DNA from: Chitinophaga solisilvae
GTDB lineage: Bacteria; Bacteroidota; Bacteroidia; Chitinophagales; Chitinophagaceae
Direction: 5' to 3'
DNA length: 64,000 bases
Assembly: GCF_009928525.1 (NCBI RefSeq)
Contig: NZ_JAABOK010000012.1
Span: 62,001-126,000 of the forward strand
Within the stretch, counting starts at the first letter, position 1. Each line of letters begins with the position of its first letter. Shown here in pieces: positions 18,269-28,172 of this stretch. The position numbers and the translations under genes are program-made. Below the pieces are notes generated by a model that was given only the letters and a program-made list of their open reading frames with translations, did not search any database and had not been told where the DNA came from.

Positions 18269-21200
18269 ATGTTACATGTTTCCTGTAGCTCAAAGCTGCG
18301 GCATGTGTATGCTATGTGCATAGCCATGCTGCCATTCACTGTGCACGGTCAGAAAGTGAGCGTAAATATGAACCCCTCACAACCCAACGGCCAAAGCAGA
18401 TTCTTTATCCCAGCCTCTCCCAATGCGGCCAGCCTGGGGATTTTCGGACAAATTGCCACCACCGGTTTTAACGGCCTGCCCGACATTAATGTGCCTGTTT
18501 ACACCATCGACTATAAGGAGCTGAGTGTACCGGTAAGTCTGAGTTATCATGCGGCCGGCAATAAGCCTGATATCTTCCCCGGCCCGGTAGGTATGGGCTG
18601 GGCGCTGAATGCAGGCGGTGCTGTTACCGCCATCGTAAGAGGATTACCGGATTATGAACGGGTAGCTTCGGATGATATGCTGCCGTATGTTTCCTATCCG
18701 CCTACCAGTTCCCCTACCTGGAGCTCCGCCGAAGATCTGAAGCGGGGGCTGAAAGGCTACCAGGCAGCGGATGACAGAGGTAACCCGGATGAATACCAGT
18801 TTAACCTCAACGGCGTTACCGGCAAAATTTACCGCGATCATGAAGGTGTTTACAGGATCAGCAGTAAGTCTGATAAATTCTTTAAGGTGGAAATGGAGAT
18901 AGCGGAAAGCCGTAATATCAAAATGCCGCCGATGCCGCAGAATATAACGCCGCCAAGAATCAGCGGTACCTATTCTGATATACTGCTGAAAACAAAAATG
19001 GTATATAAAATTACCATGACCGATGCCCATGGCATTAAGTATATTTTCGGCGGAAATGATGATGCAATAGAGTTTACCAGGCCCGGATTTGAAGCTGCCA
19101 CCTACCCCTCTGACCTGACGCTGGCCAGCAGCGTACTGCCTTCTACCTGGAACCTGACGGCTATTGAATCGCCTAACGGCTATCGCATACGTTTCGAATA
19201 TGTAAGACGTAACTACGTTACGAAAACCAGTTTTACGTATGTTGCCGCCTATTCCTGGCCCGTTATGGTACCGATCCGGTATACTCCTCCGCCGGTAGTG
19301 AAGGGCGAAAAAGGGCTGATGATGACAGGTTCATTTCTCTCTAAAATTGTATCGCCGAAAGACTCGCTCCTCTTTTACAACAGCATAGCAGATAAGCAGC
19401 TGCAGTATGTGGAAAACCCGTCCCTCGATAATATGGCGGGCGGCAACCTGCGTTATTTTGATTTTTATTACGATGTACATCAGTCAAAAACAGAAGGGCT
19501 TTGTCCGCTGAAACTCGATAGTATTATACTGTGTTATCCTGATGGCGCTTTCAACAGAAGCTATAATTTCTCGTATACGGAAAACCTGAATACCCGTTTG
19601 AAATTACTGGGGATGACCGTAAAGGGTGCTGCGCGCGTGAAAGGATTCGACTATCGTTTTGAGTATGACCAGCGGCCTTTACCGCCATATTTATCCAATA
19701 AACTGGATCACTTTGGTTTCTATAATGGCCGTAGTACCTATTATCCGCAGTCCACTAATAACGGCTTCCCCGATGCTGACCAGGAAGCGATGACGCGTTC
19801 AAAAGACCCGGATACAGCATTTGTACAGTCGGAGATACTGAAGAAGATTACCTATCCGACCGGTGGCTATACCGTTTATGAATATGAACCTAACTACTAC
19901 AGTTCCACTGTTACCACCTGGCCTTTCGGCGTAGCCCCCAATACACCGCTCGTTAATAAAATCACCGGCGGGGTAAGGATCAGGTCTGTGGCTTCTTACG
20001 ATGCGCCTGGTCATAAGGCCAATGAAAAAACATTCTTCTACACAAAAGATTATAAGAATAATGGTACGCTTTCCAGCGGTGTACTTGCCTTTCAGCCCAG
20101 CTATTTCCTCCGTTATGAAGGCGAGGTGAAACCGCCGTACCGTCAGGCTTCCAGCACTTCCACCTACAGGGGAAATATTGTCAGCTGGAAGATGGCCAGC
20201 AACCCTATTTATCCGATGGCTGCCACAAGGGGTAATCATATCAATTATTCAGAAGTGACAGAAGTAAATGCAGATGGCAGTTTCGTTGTGCATACCTATA
20301 AAAATCATGATAATGGTTATGGAGATAAACCGGCAGATAATGCTGTGAGCGATAATACGGAGATATATGAATTCTGGAAAGAAGATGAAGGCAACAGCAT
20401 GATACTGGAACGAGGGCAGGTGTTAAAAGAAGAGTATTACAATAATGCGAAGGCGAAAAAACGGGAAGTCAGCTATCAGTACAATGATGACCCGCAGCGT
20501 TTTGAGGAGCATGTAAGAGTATGGACGCAAAGCCCAAACAGTATTGCAGATGATAATATTCCTTCGTACAGGGTAACGGCCTCCCGCATTTATACTTATT
20601 TCCCGTATCTGAAACAAACAGTTAGCACTGCTTACGAAAATGGAGTGGAGCTTAATGAACTCACTCAGTTTGCGTATGATGTCAATAACAGGAATCTGAT
20701 AAGTACTAAAATTACCAGCAGTGAAAATAAGCAGATAGAATCCCGTACAGATTACGTGAGCGATGCAAATTTATCGCCGGTGGTCAGGGAAATGTATCAA
20801 CGCGGAATGGTAGGCGTATCCATCGGGAAAAGCAGGCTGGTGAATAATAATCTCACCGCTGTGGAAGCAACGGAGTATAGCAGGACGCTCGCCACCAAAG
20901 GAGGATTGTATCTGCCTGCATATCTGAAATCTTCTGATGGTTCCATCCCTGCAGAAACCAGGACGGTATTCAATAAATATAACGACATCGGTAATGTGCT
21001 GAGCATGAATGTGAGTGGTGGTATTCAGACCTGCTATGTATGGAGTTATAACAACCTGTATATCGTAGCAAAAATTGAGAATGCCAGTTACAGTGATGTA
21101 GAAGCCGCATTGGGCGGGGCGCAGGCGGTAGCGTCAGCAGCAGCCCGCATCATGACAAACAGCCAGCTGGAAGCATACCTGACGCCATTGCGTAACAGTG

Positions 21201-22555
21201 CTGCGTTACAGCAGTCCGCTATTACCACTTATCAGTATGATCTGCTCAACGGCATCACTATGGAAACAGATGTCAATAACCTGAAAAAATATTATGAGTA
21301 TGATAACCTGGGCAGACTGGCAGTTATCAGGGATCATAAAAAGAATATCATCAAAACGGTCTGTTATAACTATAATGGTCAGACGGTGGAATGTATGTTC
21401 TATGTGAATACGCGGCAGACAGGTTATTTCAAAAGCAGAAGCTGTGAAATTGGCTATGTGAGCGGATTAATACCGTATAGTATTGAAGCAAATTCCATAG
21501 CGTCCACCATCAGTGTAGAAGATGCCAATCAGCAGGCATTGCGTGAAATAGCGGCGCGGGGCCAGCAATATGCAGACTCAGTCGGTGGCTGTGTATTTAA
21601 TGATATGGGTGGTAGCGGACTTTACGGCTACGCCAGTACGCCTGCCGGGCTATGTAATGTAGCCTCCCAGTGGTGGCCTGTAACCAGCGTTACTGTGGGA
21701 ACTTCGCTGACGCCGGGTATCTCCGGTTCCAGGCTATACAGCGGTTCCGGTCTGCAAAACCTGCTGGGACCGGGCTTCTTCAGTTCTACTACCAATAAAA
21801 CAATTCCTACAACCTATCATTATGTGGAAGACGGAATAGTGATGTATACCACTACCTGTGTAGCAGGAGCGGCATATATACTGCGGTACCGCCATTCGCT
21901 CCCCGCCGGAAATGCCGTATGTGATACTTCAGGGCCGTGCCGCGCTGCCTTTGCCAATGGTCCGCTGGCCGCCGGTACTACATTATACGCAGATCATACC
22001 CGGACAACCGTAGTGATGGATGGATATTATTTCTATGACGGCAAATATTTCCTGGTAACGGATGGGGTTATCGGTGCAGTAAATAATTGCGATGCTTATG
22101 TAAGTATTACACGAGTGAAAGCAGGGGCAGGTCTGCAATTAGCAGACGCCTGTGCAGCCCCGAAAGTGACGGACATCTATTATAACAGTACTCCTTTTGT
22201 AGGCGTGGGCACTGTGTTGTATAGTAATGAAAGTCTTACCGTACCGTTACCCGCCGGCTATTATGCCGTTGATGGCGGACAGGTGTATGTAACAGGCGCC
22301 AATGGAGTGATCACCAGTCTGTCCGGATGCGCGGTCTCTGTAACCCTATCTCAGGGTCCTACAGCTGCGGCAGCCTGTACCACTATCAGAACCATACCGG
22401 TATATTTCACCGGACAGCTGATAGACAGGTTTACACTTTTGTTTACAGATGCTGCCATGACGACCCCGCTGGCGGCGGGCTATTATTCAGATGGTGTATA
22501 TGGTTACCGGGTAAGCTCCCTGGGCGCTGTTACATCCAAAACCCCTTGTCAATAA
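18269..22555 (+). CDS. large secreted DUF5977-type, YD/SpvB-like protein
   Basis: A 1428-residue protein with an N-terminal hydrophobic stretch ending TVHGQ, a plausible export signal. After it comes a region like the SpvB/Rhs N-terminal beta-shell (SLSYHAAGN, GPVGMGWALNAGG), then YD-like strands (YYEYDNLGRLAVIRD near residue 1010). The stretch around 1060-1115 (VEDANQQALREIAARGQQYA) matches the DUF5977 signature. The C-terminus holds three related 50-60-residue units, at about 1230-1287, 1308-1360 and 1378-1428, each with an LYxDxxxTxPLPAGYY-like core ending in Cys. It precedes the RHS gene by only 6 bp and probably forms one secreted system with it. The biochemical role is unknown. Confidence 0.8.
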   Translation: MLHVSCSSKLRHVYAMCIAMLPFTVHGQKVSVNMNPSQPNGQSRFFIPASPNAASLGIFGQIATTGFNGLPDINVPVYTIDYKELSVPVSLSYHAAGNKPDIFPGPVGMGWALNAGGAVTAIVRGLPDYERVASDDMLPYVSYPPTSSPTWSSAEDLKRGLKGYQAADDRGNPDEYQFNLNGVTGKIYRDHEGVYRISSKSDKFFKVEMEIAESRNIKMPPMPQNITPPRISGTYSDILLKTKMVYKITMTDAHGIKYIFGGNDDAIEFTRPGFEAATYPSDLTLASSVLPSTWNLTAIESPNGYRIRFEYVRRNYVTKTSFTYVAAYSWPVMVPIRYTPPPVVKGEKGLMMTGSFLSKIVSPKDSLLFYNSIADKQLQYVENPSLDNMAGGNLRYFDFYYDVHQSKTEGLCPLKLDSIILCYPDGAFNRSYNFSYTENLNTRLKLLGMTVKGAARVKGFDYRFEYDQRPLPPYLSNKLDHFGFYNGRSTYYPQSTNNGFPDADQEAMTRSKDPDTAFVQSEILKKITYPTGGYTVYEYEPNYYSSTVTTWPFGVAPNTPLVNKITGGVRIRSVASYDAPGHKANEKTFFYTKDYKNNGTLSSGVLAFQPSYFLRYEGEVKPPYRQASSTSTYRGNIVSWKMASNPIYPMAATRGNHINYSEVTEVNADGSFVVHTYKNHDNGYGDKPADNAVSDNTEIYEFWKEDEGNSMILERGQVLKEEYYNNAKAKKREVSYQYNDDPQRFEEHVRVWTQSPNSIADDNIPSYRVTASRIYTYFPYLKQTVSTAYENGVELNELTQFAYDVNNRNLISTKITSSENKQIESRTDYVSDANLSPVVREMYQRGMVGVSIGKSRLVNNNLTAVEATEYSRTLATKGGLYLPAYLKSSDGSIPAETRTVFNKYNDIGNVLSMNVSGGIQTCYVWSYNNLYIVAKIENASYSDVEAALGGAQAVASAAARIMTNSQLEAYLTPLRNSAALQQSAITTYQYDLLNGITMETDVNNLKKYYEYDNLGRLAVIRDHKKNIIKTVCYNYNGQTVECMFYVNTRQTGYFKSRSCEIGYVSGLIPYSIEANSIASTISVEDANQQALREIAARGQQYADSVGGCVFNDMGGSGLYGYASTPAGLCNVASQWWPVTSVTVGTSLTPGISGSRLYSGSGLQNLLGPGFFSSTTNKTIPTTYHYVEDGIVMYTTTCVAGAAYILRYRHSLPAGNAVCDTSGPCRAAFANGPLAAGTTLYADHTRTTVVMDGYYFYDGKYFLVTDGVIGAVNNCDAYVSITRVKAGAGLQLADACAAPKVTDIYYNSTPFVGVGTVLYSNESLTVPLPAGYYAVDGGQVYVTGANGVITSLSGCAVSVTLSQGPTAAAACTTIRTIPVYFTGQLIDRFTLLFTDAAMTTPLAAGYYSDGVYGYRVSSLGAVTSKTPCQ

Positions 22556-22561
22556 TATTAA

Positions 22562-25500
22562 ATGCCTTACCAGATGAAACAGCTGATAACGTTTTTATTA
22601 TATAGCCTTTGCCTGGGAATACCGGCTGCAGCGCAGCTGAAGCCGGATAATTCACTGAAACCGGTGATACCCGCCGGTAGCATTCAACCTGTTCCGGTTT
22701 ATCCTGCCGGCATGCCTGTAAACTTTATCAGGATGAGTATTCCGCAGTATGCAGAAAGTAATCTGCACAAGGTGCTGGATACCAGTGCCGCGGTTTCCAG
22801 GATACAGATGACCACTACCTATATGGATGGCCTGGGGCGCACGGTGCAAACCGTTGCCAAGAAAGGGAGTGCAGGAGAAAGGGACCTGGTGTCCATGTCT
22901 GTGTACAATGTGATGGGAAGAGAGCAGTTTGGTTATCTGCCGTATGTATCGCGGGAAAATAATGGGTTGATAAAATCCGGTGCATTCACGGAGCAGAAAA
23001 ATTTCATGCTCGCCAGGTATCCGGATGAGCAGATATATTACAATGAAACCCGCTTTGATGCCACACCAGACGGCCGTGTGCTGAAACAGCTGGCCGCCGG
23101 CAACAGCTGGGGAGGCAGCAATAAGGGCGTTGCGCAGACGTATGAACTGAATACACCGGCGGATAATGTAAGGTTATGGTCTGTACAACTGCCGGAAGGA
23201 AGCATGCCACAAACGCAGGCGTTGTATGCACAGGGTGCTTTGTACAAAAACAGTACTACAGACGAAGCCGGTAATACTACCATCACCTTTAAGAATAAGC
23301 AGGAGAAGGTAGTACTGGTAAAAACGTCTGCCGGTACGGCCAATGGCAACATAGGCGGATGGTTTTGCACTTACTATATCTATGATGATAAAGATAACCT
23401 GAGATGTGTATTGCCACCGGCTGCAGTATCAGTACTTAACGGTAATGGTTATACGCTGTCTGCAGCATTACGTGATGACCTGTGTTACCGTTATGAATAC
23501 GATGCGCGCAACCGGGTTATCGTGAAGAAAATCCCCGGCGCAGGTCCTGAAGAGGTCGTATACGATCAGCTGGACAGGCCCGTGTATTCACGGGATGCCA
23601 ATATGATGAAGAACGGAGTGTGGCTGGTAACGTTTTACGATGTCTTCAGCCGGGTAACGGCTAAGGCCATCAATACGCTGAATGTAACACGCAGCGCGCT
23701 GGCGGCAACAATGTGGAACAGAACGACGCCGGATATTGGTGCTACTCCGCTGAGTTACATTTACTATAACTATTTCGATAACTATAGCTATGCCGGTGCT
23801 AAACCTGCAGTGCATCAGGACCTGCAACATCCTGATGCAGACGGAGCACCCAATGCTGAACGTGTCACCACAACCAGTATTTTGACACGCGGATTGCTGA
23901 CAGGCGCAAAACAGAAAGTGCTGGGCAGCAATCCTGAGAAGTGGATTGTCACCACCTGTTATTATGATGATAAGCAAAGACTGCTGCAGGTATTGTCAGA
24001 TAATATAGCCGGTGGTCAGGATGCATTAACGATGTTATACAATTTCAATGGTAATGTATTAAGTACATATGCCAGCCATACCCATCCGAAAAGTGCTGTG
24101 ACCCCGCGTATCACAGTTACAACTGTCAGTAAGTATGATAACGGCGGACGTCTGATCACCGGGCGGCAAAGAGTTAATGATGAACCAGCTTTCAGAACAA
24201 TATTCACCAACAGGTATAATGAACAGGGAGAACTGCTATCAAAACAACTGGCAGATATTGACAGCCTGGAGTATGATTTCAATATACGTGGCTGGCTTAC
24301 AGCTATAAATAAAGGGTATGTAATAAATGGTGCTGCAGAAGGGAAAGGGCACTATTTTGGAACGCAGGTATTTTACGATCATGGATTTTCCAGGAAACAA
24401 TTCAGCGGTAATATTTCAGGGGTTACCTGGCGTGGGTATAATGATGCTGTATATCGTGCATTTGGATATGACTATGATGGAAATGACCGGCTTACCACAG
24501 CAGATTTTACACAGCAGGATCAGCCTGGAGGTACTTTCACTAGTGGTACAATGGATTATTCAGTAAGTGGTATACAGTATAATGCCAACGGCAGTATCCT
24601 TACTATGAAACAAAACGGAATGGATGGCATCAGCAAAGTGACCATAGATAACCTAACCTATAACTATGCTGTTAACAGTAATAAGTTATTATCTGTTGCA
24701 GATGCCGGTGGAACAGCGGCGCCTTTGGGTGATTTTAAGAATGGAGTGAATGCAGGAGATGATTATGATTATGATGACAATGGTAATCTTACTAAAGATT
24801 TAAATAAGAAGATTACCGGTATTACCTATAACTACCTCAACCTGCCTGAATTTATAGACTTTGGTGCGAAGGGAAATATCCGGTATCTCTATGATATCAG
24901 TGGCAGAAAATTACAGAAAATTGTTACAGAACTGTCACCGGTTGCCAGAACAACAGTAACGGATTACATCGGAAAACTGTTTTATAGGAATGACTCGCTG
25001 CGTTTTATCAGCCATAGCGAAGGGAGGACAAGAGTTGTGTATAAGACAGGTCAGTTGCCTCAGTATGTGAATGATTATTTTGAGAAGGATCACCTTGGTA
25101 ATACGCGACTGGTGCTTACAGATCAGACTGATTTCTCATTTTATGCAGCATCGATGGAACCTGATGCAGCACCGAAGGAAACGGCGCTTTTCAGTAATGT
25201 GGATGAAACCCGTCAACCCTTACCGGCGGGGTATCCTGCTGCCGGTAATAAAACCAACGGATTTGCCTCGAAGCTCAATGCAAGGCAGGGACAGAAAAGT
25301 ATTGGGCCTTCTCTGGTACTGCGCGTAATGGCAGGTGATAGTATACGGATCGCTACTAAAGCATTTTATAAAACTACTACTGGTAATGATAGACAGTCGC
25401 CATTAAAGCAGCCGGAAAACATGCTGGCTGATCTGATTGCTGTTGCCGGCTACAGTACTGCTGCCGGAATGACTCATGGAGGAAATGTTACAAGTCCTCA

Positions 25501-26743
25501 GATACCATTTACAGCCGATTTTTACAATCATCAATATCAACAGTTAAAACATAAAGATCCGCAACAGCAACCGGAACAGCCCAAAGCTTATCTGAACTTC
25601 GTTTTGTTTGACGATCAGTTTAAACTCGTTGACAAGAATAGTGGTGTTAAAAGAGTGAAAGCTGAACCTGATAAAATACAGTCGCTGGTACAGGAAAAAA
25701 TGGTCATCGCTAAAAGTGGTTTTCTGTACATTTATACAAGCAATGAAAGCTCACAGGACGTATATTTTGATGATGTAGAAGTGTTCGATGCCAAAGGGCC
25801 ATTACTGGAAGAAACGCATTATTACCCCTATGGATTAACAATGGCAGGTATCTCCTTTAACGCTTTCTCTGGTAAAAACTATACTGAAAATAGGCTGAGG
25901 TATAATGGGAAGGAATTACAGGCTATGGAATTCAGCGATGGAAGCGGGTTGGAATGGTATGATTATGGAGCAAGACTGTATGACAGTCAGATAGGAAGAT
26001 GGCATACACCTGATCCGTTAAGTGAAAAATATTTCGATTGGACACCATACAATTATGTAGCTGGCAACCCTGTTAAGTTTGTAGATCCTGACGGAAGAAG
26101 TATTGCATTCGGAGAAATGACTAAGAGTGAAAGGGATAAGGTAATGGAATGGTTACAAAAATTAACCATAGATAAAATCCGGTATAATGAAAAGACCGGC
26201 AGGGTAGACATTGTTCAGATGGCCGCCAGGAATGACAACCGCTTAGCTGCAGGTACAGCATTGCTCAGAGGGGTAATCGGTCATGAGAAAACAACGACCA
26301 TTGATTTTAAAAAGAATGAAATAAATTCCGGTGCTTCTCCGCTAAATGATAATGCCTCTCAGAACGGTACTGGTTCAGATGTAGCCATGACTTTCACACC
26401 TAATAATGTACATGCACAGGTATCCAGAAATGGGAAAACTGTATCCGAAAAGCAGCTGGAATATATTGTACTGGCGCAGGAGCTGGTTCACTCGCTGGTA
26501 ATGATGGATGGTTATGACCGGCCTAACAGCAATACGAAACTTAATACCTTTACTGGTGTAAGCGGTAAAACCTATACAGAAAGAATTTCTTTGGGTGAGT
26601 TGGAAGCGCATGGTATTGGAAATTACACTATCCCGGGAAATGCCAAAAGAAGTAATTATCCAACTGAGAACATTATACGGCAGGAGCATAAGCTTCCTGT
26701 CAGGGTGGCCTATAATCCGGCTTATTTTTTTACCAATAAATAA
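22562..26743 (+). CDS. RHS repeat protein with a degenerate M91-like C-terminal toxin domain
   Basis: A 1393-residue secreted protein. Starts are possible at 22562 or 22574; the latter gives a cleaner signal peptide (MKQLITFLLYSLCLG ... AAAQ). The N-terminal part resembles DUF6443 (MTTTYMDGLGRTVQTVAKKG), followed by YD repeats such as YEYDARNRVI. The conserved RHS core is near the end: YFEKDHLGNTRLVLTD, HYYPYGL, RYNGKEL, YDYGARLYDSQIGRWHTPDP and NPVKFVDPDGR, ending at residue 1179. The remaining 214 residues are the variable tip. They resemble peptidase family M91 (NleD-like): QELVH at 1306-1310, then GELEAHGIG, then PTENIIRQEHKLPVRVAY. The first His of HExxH is Gln (CAG), so metal binding and activity are doubtful. 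Confidence 0.85.
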   Translation: MPYQMKQLITFLLYSLCLGIPAAAQLKPDNSLKPVIPAGSIQPVPVYPAGMPVNFIRMSIPQYAESNLHKVLDTSAAVSRIQMTTTYMDGLGRTVQTVAKKGSAGERDLVSMSVYNVMGREQFGYLPYVSRENNGLIKSGAFTEQKNFMLARYPDEQIYYNETRFDATPDGRVLKQLAAGNSWGGSNKGVAQTYELNTPADNVRLWSVQLPEGSMPQTQALYAQGALYKNSTTDEAGNTTITFKNKQEKVVLVKTSAGTANGNIGGWFCTYYIYDDKDNLRCVLPPAAVSVLNGNGYTLSAALRDDLCYRYEYDARNRVIVKKIPGAGPEEVVYDQLDRPVYSRDANMMKNGVWLVTFYDVFSRVTAKAINTLNVTRSALAATMWNRTTPDIGATPLSYIYYNYFDNYSYAGAKPAVHQDLQHPDADGAPNAERVTTTSILTRGLLTGAKQKVLGSNPEKWIVTTCYYDDKQRLLQVLSDNIAGGQDALTMLYNFNGNVLSTYASHTHPKSAVTPRITVTTVSKYDNGGRLITGRQRVNDEPAFRTIFTNRYNEQGELLSKQLADIDSLEYDFNIRGWLTAINKGYVINGAAEGKGHYFGTQVFYDHGFSRKQFSGNISGVTWRGYNDAVYRAFGYDYDGNDRLTTADFTQQDQPGGTFTSGTMDYSVSGIQYNANGSILTMKQNGMDGISKVTIDNLTYNYAVNSNKLLSVADAGGTAAPLGDFKNGVNAGDDYDYDDNGNLTKDLNKKITGITYNYLNLPEFIDFGAKGNIRYLYDISGRKLQKIVTELSPVARTTVTDYIGKLFYRNDSLRFISHSEGRTRVVYKTGQLPQYVNDYFEKDHLGNTRLVLTDQTDFSFYAASMEPDAAPKETALFSNVDETRQPLPAGYPAAGNKTNGFASKLNARQGQKSIGPSLVLRVMAGDSIRIATKAFYKTTTGNDRQSPLKQPENMLADLIAVAGYSTAAGMTHGGNVTSPQIPFTADFYNHQYQQLKHKDPQQQPEQPKAYLNFVLFDDQFKLVDKNSGVKRVKAEPDKIQSLVQEKMVIAKSGFLYIYTSNESSQDVYFDDVEVFDAKGPLLEETHYYPYGLTMAGISFNAFSGKNYTENRLRYNGKELQAMEFSDGSGLEWYDYGARLYDSQIGRWHTPDPLSEKYFDWTPYNYVAGNPVKFVDPDGRSIAFGEMTKSERDKVMEWLQKLTIDKIRYNEKTGRVDIVQMAARNDNRLAAGTALLRGVIGHEKTTTIDFKKNEINSGASPLNDNASQNGTGSDVAMTFTPNNVHAQVSRNGKTVSEKQLEYIVLAQELVHSLVMMDGYDRPNSNTKLNTFTGVSGKTYTERISLGELEAHGIGNYTIPGNAKRSNYPTENIIRQEHKLPVRVAYNPAYFFTNK

Positions 26744-26754
26744 AACAGATAAAT

Positions 26755-27282
26755 ATGTATGGCATCATATTACTGGCATTACTCAGCACTGGTTTGTATC
26801 TGTCCGGTTGTTCCGGGCAACGGCCGCCTGATCAGCAGATGAATGAATCTGATTACAGGAATTGCAGCCTGCAGATAGAATGTCCTGGTAATGCTTCTTA
26901 CTATATCATCAGTTTTGATAACCAGGGAGCCGGAACTGTAAACTTTTGCTTTGAGAAACGGGATACTATAAATTATGTGTCAGGGAAGAATGATTCAATC
27001 ATGAAAATATTAACATTTCAACTTTCCGAAGTTGATAAAAAGCAGACCGATAGTCTGCTGACAAAGATTCAATCACTAAAGCACATAAACAAAACTGTAC
27101 CGCATGATACTTTCAGATATATATTAAAGCTGGACAATACAGTTAGTTTTGAGGGAAGTAATGCTGAAGCCGATCTGTTTAAACTGCTGAAGATTGTTAC
27201 GGATAACTTTGCAACAGAAATCAGGAAGTATGATTATTGTGGTTTTTTTGAAGTTTTTCTTAACAGGCAAAGCACTCCTTAA
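26755..27282 (+). CDS. small lipoprotein, candidate immunity protein of the RHS toxin
   Basis: A 175-residue lipoprotein: hydrophobic N-terminus then LSGCSGQ with the lipidated Cys at about residue 19. The mature protein is charged and has CSLQIECPG, CFEKRD and YDYCGFFEVF with several Cys. I recognise no family. It starts 11 bp after the RHS gene, is noticeably more AT-rich than the genes before it, and is followed by its own hairpin. Position right after a polymorphic toxin tip is the usual place of an immunity gene, but this is inference from position only. Confidence 0.6.
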   Translation: MYGIILLALLSTGLYLSGCSGQRPPDQQMNESDYRNCSLQIECPGNASYYIISFDNQGAGTVNFCFEKRDTINYVSGKNDSIMKILTFQLSEVDKKQTDSLLTKIQSLKHINKTVPHDTFRYILKLDNTVSFEGSNAEADLFKLLKIVTDNFATEIRKYDYCGFFEVFLNRQSTP

Positions 27283-27307
27283 TATTAGTATAAAAAAAAT
27301 TACGATC

Positions 27308-27345
27308 CTGGAGCTACAGATATTATCTGGAGCTCCTTGCTTATT
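27308..27345 (+). terminator. probable intrinsic terminator after the candidate immunity gene
   Basis: GGAGCTACAGA (27310-27320) pairs with TCTGGAGCTCC (27326-27336), 10 of 11 positions, with a 5-nt loop. A moderately T-rich stretch (TTGCTTATTATT) follows. It lies 28 bp after the stop. Confidence 0.5.
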
Positions 27346-27413
27346 ATTGGAGACAGGAAGGCCATTAAGCCTGCTGGTACAGTTTAAAACCCGGTAAGTC
27401 TTATCTTTGCCCT

Positions 27414-28160
27414 ATGGCACGTATTATTCCATTATCAGAAGGTTCATTTACGGTAGACGCTACCAAACGTTTCTCTCCATTCAAAGCAGGCGTGGACAAT
27501 CTACAGGATCGTCCGCACGGCTCCCTGCTGGTAGAGATTCAACCATTTTTAGTAATAACTGACCGCGATTATATCCTGTTTGATACCGGGCTGGGATTCC
27601 GTAATCCTGACGGCGTTTTACAGATTCATCAGCACCTGATAGACCACGGCATCAACCCGATGGAGATTACCAAAGTACTGATGAGCCACCTGCATAAAGA
27701 TCATTCCGGCGGCGTTTCCGCTGCAGATCCGGTTACAGGCGAACGTACCCTGACTTTCCCCGGCGCTACCTATTATGTTAATAACGAAGAAATGCTGTAC
27801 GCAATGGAACATGCCGGTAAATCCTACCTGGCAGAAGATATCGTTCTGCTGCAGCAACGTGATAATGTTGTGTTCACTACCGGCAACGGTACTATCGACG
27901 GATATATTCATTATGAACTGACCGGAGGACATTGCCCTTATCACCAGGTATTCCTGGTTGACGACGGAGAAGATAAAGTGTTTTTCGGCGGCGATGTGGC
28001 GCCACAGATATCACAGATGAAAAGCCGCTTTGTAGCCAAGTATGACTATGACGGCAAACGCAGCATGGAATTACGTCAGGAGTTCCTGGAGCGTGGTAAG
28101 CAGGAAGGCTGGACATTCCTCTTCTATCACGACACCAAAGAGCCAACCGCTAAATTCTGA
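27414..28160 (+). CDS. metallo-beta-lactamase fold hydrolase
   Basis: A 248-residue MBL-fold protein. The metal-binding motif is SHLHKDHSGG (HxHxDH) at about residues 90-99, with later candidate ligands LTGGHCPYHQ, FFGGDVAPQ and the terminal FYHDTKEP. FDTGLGFRNPDG supplies the early Asp. Such proteins hydrolyse varied esters or lactones; the substrate cannot be read here. A perfect TAnnTTTG element (TATCTTTG, 27402-27409) ends four bases before the ATG, so a leaderless transcript is possible. An AraC regulator follows after 12 bp and may be co-transcribed. Confidence 0.88.
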   Translation: MARIIPLSEGSFTVDATKRFSPFKAGVDNLQDRPHGSLLVEIQPFLVITDRDYILFDTGLGFRNPDGVLQIHQHLIDHGINPMEITKVLMSHLHKDHSGGVSAADPVTGERTLTFPGATYYVNNEEMLYAMEHAGKSYLAEDIVLLQQRDNVVFTTGNGTIDGYIHYELTGGHCPYHQVFLVDDGEDKVFFGGDVAPQISQMKSRFVAKYDYDGKRSMELRQEFLERGKQEGWTFLFYHDTKEPTAKF

Positions 28161-28172
28161 TAGTAAACGCAT

